Assembly: GCA_946478935.1 (NCBI GenBank)
Contig: CAMLEL010000137.1
Span: 1-6,623 of the forward strand
DNA: 6,623 nucleotides
Source: an uncultured Armatimonadota bacterium
Lineage (GTDB): Bacteria; Armatimonadota; Fimbriimonadia; Fimbriimonadales; Fimbriimonadaceae
Direction of reading: 5' to 3'
This document shows, in pieces, positions 1-5,664 of this stretch. A program made the translations under genes and the position numbers. The notes beneath the pieces were generated by a model, which ran no database searches, was not told the DNA's origin, and was given only the letters and a program-made list of their open reading frames with translations. Each line of letters starts with the position of its first letter. The first letter of the stretch is position 1.

Positions 1-2823
1 TCGCGCTACTATGCGATCACGAAGTCCAGATGATATGTTTGAGATTTGATCGAGCCCAACTCGGATGCCTCCCCTTGGAACGATCATGTGGTTATCAGCG
101 ACGTCTTCGACGGTGAACGCACGTTCGCTGATGTTCACATCTGGACGGCGAATCTCAACGCCGCGATTTCTGGCCTCATTGGAAATCGTGCAGGGACCGT
201 AGTATCCAGCAGGCTGGGCGTTCAGAAGCGCGGCAAAATATTCAGTAGGATAGTTTTGCTGACACCAGACGCTTCGAATGGAGATTTCTGCGAATGCCAA
301 GGCGTGGCCCTGGGCAAACCCGTATCCTTGGAATACAGCAACTAGCTCGTAGACCTCATTTGCAGTTCGAAGGTCATATCCGTTCTGGACGATCTTGGCG
401 ATGATGTCATCACGGACTTGTTTGACAAACTCTTCTCGTCGACGCTTGTGAATCGCTTCGCGCAACTCTTCTGCCTCACCCGGTGTATAGCCACCAAAAT
501 GTTCGAGGAGTTGATCGACCTGCTCCTGGAAAACGATAATCCCGTACGTATTCCCCAGAATGCGCTCAAGGTCTGGATGGGTGAAGGAATACGGTTTGCC
601 ACGCCTTCGTGCGATTAACTCGTTGATTTTTACGGCTCCGCCAACGCCGGGACGGATACCGGCTTGGACAAGGCTGGCGTCATTGAGGTTTTCGGTTCTC
701 AGCCGAATGTGTGCTTGCCGCATTGCCGGTGAAGCAGATTGAGGAATGCCGATCAGATTTCCGGATCTGAATGTACGGAACACCTCCTCGTCCTTCAAAT
801 CGATCTGTTCCAATTGAAAGCTGGGTTCGAGCTCGGAGATGGATTTTTGTGCGCTGCTCAATACATCGTTGCCTCGGAGACAGAGCACATCGAATTTGTC
901 GAAGCAACGTTTTGCACTGCGCTTGTCCCATTGGATAATCCGAACGTCATCCATTCCCGAGTACATCACCGGAACACGGTTGCAGATCGGTTCGCTGGAC
1001 ACGATCACGCCAGATGAGTGCGCTCGCATATTACGGGGCATGTCCATCATGCGTTCCGCTAGACGAAACACCCAGTGGAAGCGTTCACGTGGGATCCCGC
1101 TGTCACGCAGCTCGGGACGAGCGTCGATTGCCGCTTCGAGCTTTTCTGGTGAGACCCCTCCATGCAGCCTCTTGGCGAGATAGGAAACGGATTCATCAGG
1201 AATCCCCATTACTTTCCCAACCTCTCTTACAATGCCTCTGGATCCATAGGAACCAATGGCAGCTACGGTGGCCACATGGTCCTTCCCGTACTTTTGGACA
1301 AGGTGTTGACGCACATCCTCGCGGCGGCTGGCTTCAAAGTCAATATCGATATCTGGCCGTTTACTACCGTCCCCGGGGAGGAACCGCTCAAAGTGCAGGT
1401 CATGTTCATAGGCGTCGATTCGTGACAAACCTAGACAATAGGCGACTGCTGAGTCAACAACTGACCCTCTGCCGCTAAACAGAATCCCCTGGTTTCGAGC
1501 CCAGTCGCACATCTCCCATGCAATAAGAAAGTGATTCGCGAACCCGAGTTGGATGATTCGTGCCAACTCACGACCAATTCTTCTACGGTATCCATCTGGC
1601 CATTTCGGTCGGATCTCCTTTGCTCGCGCAATCACGATTTCCCGGAGTGCAACGTTATCATCATCAAAAACCATTGGAAGGGGTGCGAGACCAGGCAAGA
1701 TTTCATCCTCACACATATCGGCAATCATCAATGTGTGATCCAACAATTCAGGTACGTCACTATATATTTGACTTAGTTCATTAGGAGAGCGAATGAACTG
1801 CTCAGCATTGATGCTGCGACTTGGGAATATTGGACATTCGGGTTGCGAACGATCACGTGGTGATTTGCGTCCCGTAATCTCTTCGATCAGGCAAAGTGTT
1901 TCAACGCAACTCAGTACATCCTGCACCACAAAGTGTTCCCGTTTCCCCAATGAAGTCTGACCTCCAGCGCAACAAAGAACTTTACGTTTCTTGGCCAAAT
2001 CCATCAACTGGTTGTTTACAGCCGTTTCCCAAGGTTGGTATGTGCGTTCGATTTGGATGAAGGTAGGGAAAAGAGATAGGAGCCGAGCGAGCATTTCATC
2101 GGCTTTGGCGAACTTACGACCCATCAAGAGTCGATTGAGAGGGCCTGCATGCCCTCCGGTCAGACAGATGAGTCCTTGGTGGTGTTTGGCCAGTCGCTCC
2201 CAATTGCAAAGCGGATGGAGTCGAGGCTCATTCAGGTGACATTCAGTGATTAGGTAAGAGAGTGATTGCCATCCATGCGAATTCTGTGCGATCAAAACGA
2301 TCTCACCGCCTTCGGACAACTCGAACGATGCGCCAATGATTGGCTTAATGCCAACCTTTCGCGCGATCTTATCGAACTCATGCGCACCGCTCACCGACAT
2401 CCGATCGGCAAGTAACACCGCCGAGACTCCTTTGGAAGCTGCAATGGCCGGGATTTCTTCGGCGAGCATTGAGCTTCGACCAAAGCTGTAGCCGCTCACC
2501 GTATGAAGCAGGGCATAACTGGATCGGTGATTGATCCCGCTCAGCTTTGGAAGACGAATTGGTTTGACAAGCCCACATGCCTTGGCAACTTTCTCATCTC
2601 GAATCTTCTTGACCCGTAAATCCCAGTCTTCTCGTTGATCCTCGTGATATGGCTCAAAGTTGAAGACTTCGTATGAATTGGCAAGCGAAGGCATTTCAAG
2701 TATGGATTCTCTGTGAACTCCTTTCTCGTCACGTTTGCGATGGATCTCTCGGTATGGTTCTCCATTCCACCATTCACCCGCCTCTCGCCATACTTGGTGC
2801 GAGTCAGACCCAGCCGGTTGCAT
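1..2823 (-). CDS. dnaE2: DnaE2/ImuC-like error-prone DNA polymerase III alpha subunit, 3' end beyond the window
   Basis: Translating the minus strand from the ATG at 2823 gives 941 codons without a stop to base 1, so only the C-terminus (the OB-fold and tail in this family) is missing. This is a C-family replicative-type polymerase, probably the translesion enzyme of a mutasome. Residues 1-60 form an extension with VWREAGEWWNGEP (11-23). A PHP domain starts near residue 97; its metal ligands are mostly lost (V109 for the second His, DR at 140-141 for D-H). The polymerase core follows: GRGS at 451-454, PDIDIDF at 490-496, KFD ending at D645, QEQV at 766-769, GYGFAQGHA at 833-841. The aspartates D491, D493 and D645 keep exactly the spacing of E. 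coli DnaE D401/D403/D555, so catalysis should be intact. The start is fixed by AAGGAG seven bases upstream and an in-frame TGA just before it. Overlap with imuB implies translational coupling. DnaE2 rather than DnaE1 is inferred from the ImuB neighbour and motif variants such as RPGVGG and FAQGHA. Confidence 0.9.
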   Translation of the reverse strand, partial: MQPAGSDSHQVWREAGEWWNGEPYREIHRKRDEKGVHRESILEMPSLANSYEVFNFEPYHEDQREDWDLRVKKIRDEKVAKACGLVKPIRLPKLSGINHRSSYALLHTVSGYSFGRSSMLAEEIPAIAASKGVSAVLLADRMSVSGAHEFDKIARKVGIKPIIGASFELSEGGEIVLIAQNSHGWQSLSYLITECHLNEPRLHPLCNWERLAKHHQGLICLTGGHAGPLNRLLMGRKFAKADEMLARLLSLFPTFIQIERTYQPWETAVNNQLMDLAKKRKVLCCAGGQTSLGKREHFVVQDVLSCVETLCLIEEITGRKSPRDRSQPECPIFPSRSINAEQFIRSPNELSQIYSDVPELLDHTLMIADMCEDEILPGLAPLPMVFDDDNVALREIVIARAKEIRPKWPDGYRRRIGRELARIIQLGFANHFLIAWEMCDWARNQGILFSGRGSVVDSAVAYCLGLSRIDAYEHDLHFERFLPGDGSKRPDIDIDFEASRREDVRQHLVQKYGKDHVATVAAIGSYGSRGIVREVGKVMGIPDESVSYLAKRLHGGVSPEKLEAAIDARPELRDSGIPRERFHWVFRLAERMMDMPRNMRAHSSGVIVSSEPICNRVPVMYSGMDDVRIIQWDKRSAKRCFDKFDVLCLRGNDVLSSAQKSISELEPSFQLEQIDLKDEEVFRTFRSGNLIGIPQSASPAMRQAHIRLRTENLNDASLVQAGIRPGVGGAVKINELIARRRGKPYSFTHPDLERILGNTYGIIVFQEQVDQLLEHFGGYTPGEAEELREAIHKRRREEFVKQVRDDIIAKIVQNGYDLRTANEVYELVAVFQGYGFAQGHALAFAEISIRSVWCQQNYPTEYFAALLNAQPAGYYGPCTISNEARNRGVEIRRPDVNISERAFTVEDVADNHMIVPRGGIRVGLDQISNISSGLRDRIVAR

Positions 2824-3949
2824 CTCGCCACTCCTTCAGAACCCTCAGTCGCCTTGGAACAACCAGATCCTTTCCAAGCTTGACTGAATCCTCGCCAAAA
2901 CTTTTTCGGACACATTTCAGGGCAGAGTCAGCCCGGGACAATTTTTCTCTCATCAAAAGCTGATCAAAAGATTGTTGGTGCGGCGACTTGTGCTCCAATT
3001 CAAAGAGTCGAATCCTAATCTCTTGAACCGGTTGCTTGTTGTCCAGAGAATCAAAAAGTCGTTTCATTGCAAAGTAGACCGAACGCGGATCAGAGATTGG
3101 CCTCGTAAACGTTCTTTGATCAAGCAGTGTGCTGGCATCTTCCATAAGGAGAGTCAACGAGATCCTGGACCCAAAGGCATCGAGTCGTTTCAAATGACGA
3201 CCTACCCTGTGGGCAAGCTTGGTCAGTGTTCGATCGATAATCTGAATGTCGTCGATTGGTTCTGGAAAGACAAATCGATCACCGATTGAGCGCTCTGGGT
3301 ATTGCGCTTTCACGCGCTCGCCGCCTTCTCCTCTCAATGCGCTATGGATCGCTAGTCCCTCTTCGCCGAATTGTCGAAGAAGGGTTTCAAGCGCAATCTT
3401 TGCAGCATCACCACATGTCCGATAACCAAGAAAGCTAAGTCTCTCTGCATGGGCTCCTTGAATGGCCGAAACCGCTTCAACCGGTATATCCGCCATGAAT
3501 CTCCGAGGATCAAACACTGCATCGAATACAGGATCACCATGAGTTGCAGCTAACTTGGCCAGCCATTTGTTCTTCGCCAGGCCACCACGAGCGTGATCGA
3601 TGGAATCCAGTAAGGACCGATAGGTGGAAACGGGGTCTGGGTGCCGGGATAGGTCGATCCAGGCAGAGTGCTGAGCATCGATCTCAATGGTGTCACTGAA
3701 TTCCGCGACTCTATCCAGCCAAGCGCGTGCAGCATTGACATAGGAGTCATGATGCCACTCTCGAAAAGTGCCCCCCATTAGGCAAGCTTTAGCATCGCGT
3801 GAAGACATTTGAGCATGGACCCTGCGGGTTTCTGCAGCCAAGTTGATGTCCAGAATCTTCTTGTTCTTCAAAACCACGGCTGGCATGGGATCATGTTCCA
3901 GTCCAAGTTCCCGAACATAGAATCTCTGGATGTAAATGTATCCGATCAA
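2804..3949 (-). CDS. imuB: ImuB-like catalytically inactive Y-family polymerase homologue
   Basis: 381 residues with the Y-family layout: palm/fingers 1-150 (AKNKWLAKLAA at 125-135 is the conserved 'A.NK.LAKLAS' element), a helix-hairpin-helix thumb at about 155-212 (IPVEAVSAIQGAHAERLSFLGYRT, read in two parts), a little finger to about 345, and a short C-terminus. The catalytic acids are gone. The N-terminal strand reads YIYIQRFY where active enzymes have a D.D motif, and the 'SIDEAYLDL' position reads AQHSAWIDL (92-100), with H94/S95 replacing D/E. This is the hallmark of ImuB, the clamp-binding scaffold that recruits ImuC/DnaE2. A clamp-motif candidate is QSFDQLLM (326-333), degenerate against the QLxLF type. 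The protein is short against the usual 450-520 residues, lacking most of the C-terminal tail. Start is TTG with GGAG six bases upstream; a TAG lies in frame just above, so no longer start exists. An inactive DinB-like protein is the alternative. Confidence 0.82.
   Translation of the reverse strand: MIGYIYIQRFYVRELGLEHDPMPAVVLKNKKILDINLAAETRRVHAQMSSRDAKACLMGGTFREWHHDSYVNAARAWLDRVAEFSDTIEIDAQHSAWIDLSRHPDPVSTYRSLLDSIDHARGGLAKNKWLAKLAATHGDPVFDAVFDPRRFMADIPVEAVSAIQGAHAERLSFLGYRTCGDAAKIALETLLRQFGEEGLAIHSALRGEGGERVKAQYPERSIGDRFVFPEPIDDIQIIDRTLTKLAHRVGRHLKRLDAFGSRISLTLLMEDASTLLDQRTFTRPISDPRSVYFAMKRLFDSLDNKQPVQEIRIRLFELEHKSPHQQSFDQLLMREKLSRADSALKCVRKSFGEDSVKLGKDLVVPRRLRVLKEWRDATGWV
2831..2836 (-). promoter_or_regulatory. 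Shine-Dalgarno site of the DnaE2-like gene
   Basis: AAGGAG on the minus strand lies seven bases before the ATG at 2823, inside the last codons of imuB. It supports a true independent start there instead of frameshift continuation of imuB. Confidence 0.8.
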
Positions 3950-3978
3950 GTAGAACTCCGTCTACTATTATAGACGGA
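3950..3978 (-). promoter_or_regulatory. imuB-dnaE2 promoter with overlapping operator dyad (candidate SOS box)
   Basis: A perfect -10 hexamer TATAAT sits on the minus strand at 3972-3967; the -35 at 17-bp spacing is poor (CTGAAG at 3995-3990). The -10 lies inside a perfect dyad: arms TCCGTCTA (3957-3964) and TAGACGGA (3971-3978) with a 6-bp spacer. A further half-site GTAGA (3950-3954) pairs with TCTAC (3961-3965), so TAGA/TCTA/TAGA recur at 3951, 3961 and 3971 with exact 10-bp phasing. A protein bound here would block the -10 and the start region. Mutasome operons are commonly LexA-controlled; this dyad is not the Gram-positive GAAC-N4-GTTC or the E. coli CTG-N10-CAG type, so naming it a LexA site is inference. 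Confidence 0.7.
3956..3959 (-). promoter_or_regulatory. Ribosome binding site deciding the TTG start of imuB
   Basis: GGAG on the minus strand, six bases before TTG at 3949-3947. It overlaps the outer edge of the operator dyad. The in-frame TAG at 3964-3962 excludes any upstream start. Confidence 0.65.
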
Positions 3979-4003
3979 TATTTCAGTATCTTCAGCTACC
4001 AAG

Positions 4004-4127
4004 TTCTCCCCATTTTTAGCCGCTTTTCCACATCCGAGCGAGTTTGTCTCTCACTGCCGTCTTTTGCAAACAACCGATAGGTTCAACCTCAAAAAACTTA
4101 TCCCCAAATCGCGGTTGCTTTTCCCCA
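4004..4127 (+). other. Cluster of DnaA-box-like 9-mers in gene-free DNA
   Basis: Three same-direction 9-mers differ little from TTATCCACA: TTTTCCACA (4024-4032), TTATCCCCA (4098-4106) and TTTTCCCCA (4119-4127); a weaker TTCTCCCCA lies at 4004-4012. No dnaA, dnaN or AT-rich unwinding stretch is visible, so this is a weak candidate for DnaA binding and could be chance in a C-rich spacer. Nothing else is apparent in 3979-4177, and I see no convincing plus-strand promoter there. Confidence 0.25.
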
Positions 4128-4177
4128 ACCACTACCAGGACGCGCTGTTCTGTCCTAACATATCCGTGTGCTCAGAA

Positions 4178-4306
4178 ATGAGCCGCAAGAAGAAGAAGCC
4201 GATACCGATGACGGATCGCATGACGGACTTCGAAAGAAGCCCAACTCCAAGCGAGATGTCGACCTTATTCGGCCGAATCTTCGAGGTGAGATTCAGTTTC
4301 GACTGA
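4178..4306 (+). CDS. Possible 42-residue basic mini-protein
   Basis: ATG to TGA, beginning MSRKKKKPIPMTDRMTDF, with a lysine-rich N-terminus and GC-rich third positions (roughly three quarters G or C). There is no good Shine-Dalgarno sequence and no family I recognise. The same bases contain tetraloop hairpins (4228-4239, 4267-4278), and the stop falls inside the hairpin 4291-4308, so the composition may reflect RNA structure instead of coding. Confidence 0.2.
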   Translation: MSRKKKKPIPMTDRMTDFERSPTPSEMSTLFGRIFEVRFSFD

Positions 4307-4314
4307 GTTGAACC

Positions 4315-4428
4315 ATGGATTCGAAAGAATCCAAACCGCATCCGGCCACAGAATGGCAAATTGACTGGCAGATCTCGAAAGAGATTTCCCCAGAAGAAGA
4401 GCCGACCTCGGCAGGATGCAAAACCTAA
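4315..4428 (+). CDS. Possible 37-residue acidic mini-protein
   Basis: ATG to TAA, beginning MDSKESKPHPATEWQIDW and ending in SAGCKT. It starts eight bases after the preceding mini-ORF. No ribosome site is convincing and third-position bias is neutral. Two perfect GAAA hairpins (4317-4332, 4370-4387) lie within it, which favours a structured-RNA reading. Confidence 0.18.
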   Translation: MDSKESKPHPATEWQIDWQISKEISPEEEPTSAGCKT

Positions 4429-4678
4429 CTCTTTAGGGAGTTGGGACTTGCATGGAGAAGCTTAGGCATCTCGGTGCTGGTTCCGAAAGGAACCAAACAT
4501 GGCGATAGTTGCCCAATGACGACTATCCGAGGATCTCCGAAAGGAGCATCAGGCGGGTAGAAGTCGACCTCGGTCAACATCATCGCCCTTCTGATCGCCG
4601 CAAGGCGAACAGAAAGCGCGAAGGGTGGGCTCCGGCCCACCAGTCGCGGGGACCTCTCTCGGGAGCGTTCCATCAAAT

Positions 4679-4746
4679 CGGTCCAAAAGACCGACGAGAG
4701 AGGGCTTCGGATTCTTGAATCTGCGGCCCTTTTCTCTTTTGGACCG
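4679..4746 (+). repeat. 12-bp perfect inverted repeat bracketing the terminator
   Basis: CGGTCCAAAAGA (4679-4690) is the exact reverse complement of TCTTTTGGACCG (4735-4746). Forming this helix pairs the terminator U-tract with AAAA and destroys the 4678-4694 hairpin, so the two folds exclude each other. The A-tract/U-tract part is common in bidirectional terminators; the extra CGGTCC/GGACCG is not explained by that. Confidence 0.75.
4696..4740 (+). terminator. Rho-independent terminator of the structured RNA
   Basis: GAGAGAGGGC (4696-4705) pairs with GCCCTTT and CTC (4726-4736, one T bulged, one G.U), capped by an inner stem CGGATT/AATCTG (4708-4713, 4718-4723) with loop CTTG, followed by TTTT at 4737-4740. 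It ends 27 bases before the downstream ATG, so it could act as an attenuator. Confidence 0.7.
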
Positions 4747-4756
4747 CATCGCAACG

Positions 4757-4762
4757 TAGAAT
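4757..4762 (+). promoter_or_regulatory. Candidate -10 element of a leaderless promoter
   Basis: TAGAAT lies five bases before the ATG at 4768, where no Shine-Dalgarno sequence is visible. This is the spacing expected if transcription starts at or next to the ATG. A 17-bp-spaced -35 would fall in the terminator tail (4734-4739) and is not recognisable. Confidence 0.35.
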
Positions 4763-4767
4763 AATCC

Positions 4768-5184
4768 ATGCCTTCTGGATGGGTTCGAACGGGCCTGAAG
4801 TCGACACTGTATATCGCGATCGTCGCTGTGATCGTGGGACTTTACGCTTGGGTCTCACCGGAGGCATTCGCTCGCATCCCCGAGCAGCGTGATGAGTCCA
4901 TCGCCGGTGACTGGTATGTCGATCGTTACGGCAGTTTCCGCAAATACTCTTTTCGAATGGACGGCACGGGCGAAATCCTCTCGGCCGCACGTGAACCCAG
5001 GGTTTTTAGGTGGGGTGTGGAGAATGGGCAACTCCGCATGAAGTTTCAAACTTCGGCTGGTTGGCAAGCCCCAACCTACCGCATCGAAAGGTTCCCCGAG
5101 GGCCCGCTCGAACTCCAAGATTCAAAAACGGGTTATCGGATTCTTTTGAAGCGCGACGTGCCCAAGAGCGCGACCTTGCAGTAG
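4768..5184 (+). CDS. Small membrane-anchored extracytoplasmic protein of unknown function
   Basis: 138 residues. A short basic N-terminus (R7, K11) precedes one hydrophobic segment at about 13-30 (TLYIAIVAVIVGLYAWV), acting as signal anchor or uncleaved signal peptide. The exported part starts with AGDWYVDRYGSFRKYSF and continues with DGTGEI and FRWGVENGQLRMKF. The pattern (G-W near the start, F-x-x-DGTG, then W-x-x-x-x-G-x-L) resembles short lipocalin-like beta-barrel proteins that many bacteria export. I do not recognise a named family and assign no function. It starts 27 bases after the terminator, lacks a ribosome site, and may be leaderless or attenuated. Its last 63 bases lie opposite the end of the convergent gene at 5122-5634. 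Confidence 0.7.
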   Translation: MPSGWVRTGLKSTLYIAIVAVIVGLYAWVSPEAFARIPEQRDESIAGDWYVDRYGSFRKYSFRMDGTGEILSAAREPRVFRWGVENGQLRMKFQTSAGWQAPTYRIERFPEGPLELQDSKTGYRILLKRDVPKSATLQ

Positions 5185-5634
5185 AGATTCTTCCTTTGCC
5201 GTCCGGATGATTTTTTCCAAGATCTCTCGCAGAGGGAACGACTCCGGATCGTGCCAATGAATGTTGTTCCACCGAATCTTCTTCAACCCTTGGCGAAACG
5301 ACATATAAACATCAGTTCCATCGTATGCACTTGGACCGTAGGGTTCGCTGCGGGGTTTGGCTTGCAAATTGGAAAGGTTGGTGGTCCGGATTGAATTGGC
5401 GAGGTCCGATTGTTCAGCGGCTGACAATCGGTATGAATACTCTCCGTCCACATCCTTGATAAACAGCTTTCCGCTGGTGGTAAAAGCCGCCAAACTGTAG
5501 AACATTCCTCGTTGAGTTAGGCCGCCTTTTCGAAGGATCCGCACCGACTCGCCGGTACGGAGCGCAGAGATCCGAGCTGGATCCCCTTCGGGCAGCTGGA
5601 CTGCCAAGGTTAAAGCACATGCGAGCCATGTCAT
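5122..5634 (-). CDS. Secreted hypothetical protein
   Basis: 170 residues. The N-terminus MTWLACALTLAVQL is short and hydrophobic, like a signal peptide without a strong basic end. The mature part has beta-strand-like stretches (SVRILRKGG, GKLFIKDVDGEYSYRLS), a middle rich in S/P/Y, then KKIRWNNIHWHD and a final amphipathic helix with ILEKIIRTAKEE. No family is recognised. An in-frame TGA at 5643-5641 fixes the ATG at 5634 as the first possible start; GGAGG occurs about 24 bases upstream, too far to be an ordinary ribosome site. It lies 30 bp downstream of the two-TM gene, so it is probably the last gene of the mcsB operon. The C-terminal 20 residues are antisense to the plus-strand gene. Confidence 0.68.
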   Translation of the reverse strand: MTWLACALTLAVQLPEGDPARISALRTGESVRILRKGGLTQRGMFYSLAAFTTSGKLFIKDVDGEYSYRLSAAEQSDLANSIRTTNLSNLQAKPRSEPYGPSAYDGTDVYMSFRQGLKKIRWNNIHWHDPESFPLREILEKIIRTAKEESLLQGRALGHVALQKNPITRF

Positions 5635-5664
5635 ATGAACTCAGACGTAGAAAACGCCTCCGAG

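Larger units (their letters stand above)
4200..4740 (+). ncRNA. Unassigned large structured RNA with serial tetraloop hairpins
   Basis: Consecutive stems read on the plus strand: 4228-4239 (GAAA loop), 4291-4308 (7 bp, TTCG loop), 4317-4332 (6 bp, GAAA), 4370-4387 (7 bp, GAAA), 4401-4412, 4424-4445 (8 bp), 4478-4495 (7 bp, GAAA), 4504-4527, 4532-4550 (GAAA, one bulge), 4589-4614 (10 bp around one A.A mismatch, GCAA loop), 4624-4641 (7 bp, TCCG loop), 4678-4694 (6 bp), then the terminator. GNRA and UNCG loops have the right orientation only on the plus strand. A helix CCGAGG (4527-4532) with CCTCGG (4568-4573) could enclose the 4532-4550 hairpin; an identical CCTCGG at 4406-4411 offers an alternative partner. 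The core 4424-4740 is the best supported part, and the 5' end is unknown. I looked for RNase P RNA, tmRNA, SRP RNA, 6S and common riboswitch signatures and saw none. It could be a free RNA or the leader of the gene at 4768. Confidence 0.55.

Noticed and set aside
46..2578. Many plus- and minus-strand frames of 60-150 codons opposite or within the polymerase gene
   Set aside because: They are shadows: the single minus-strand frame 2823-1 carries all C-family polymerase motifs in order with correct catalytic spacing.
2541..2915. 124-codon minus-strand frame spanning the imuB/dnaE2 junction
   Set aside because: It is the third frame over real coding sequence on the same strand, has no recognisable motif, and conflicts with both supported genes.
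3950..4012. GAAC/GTTC pair (GAAC at 3953-3956, GTTC at 4003-4006) as a Gram-positive LexA box
   Set aside because: The half-sites are about 46 bp apart instead of 4 bp; the TCCGTCTA dyad is the far better operator candidate.
4430..4740. RNase P RNA, tmRNA or SRP RNA as identity of the structured RNA
   Set aside because: No GAGGAAAGTCC-type RNase P core, no tmRNA tag frame or CCA-ending acceptor, no SRP GGAAG-type apical motif on either strand.
4425..4769. Minus-strand frames of 66-114 codons across the structured RNA
   Set aside because: Low-complexity R/S/P-rich translations arise from hairpin-rich DNA; no ribosome site or family resemblance.
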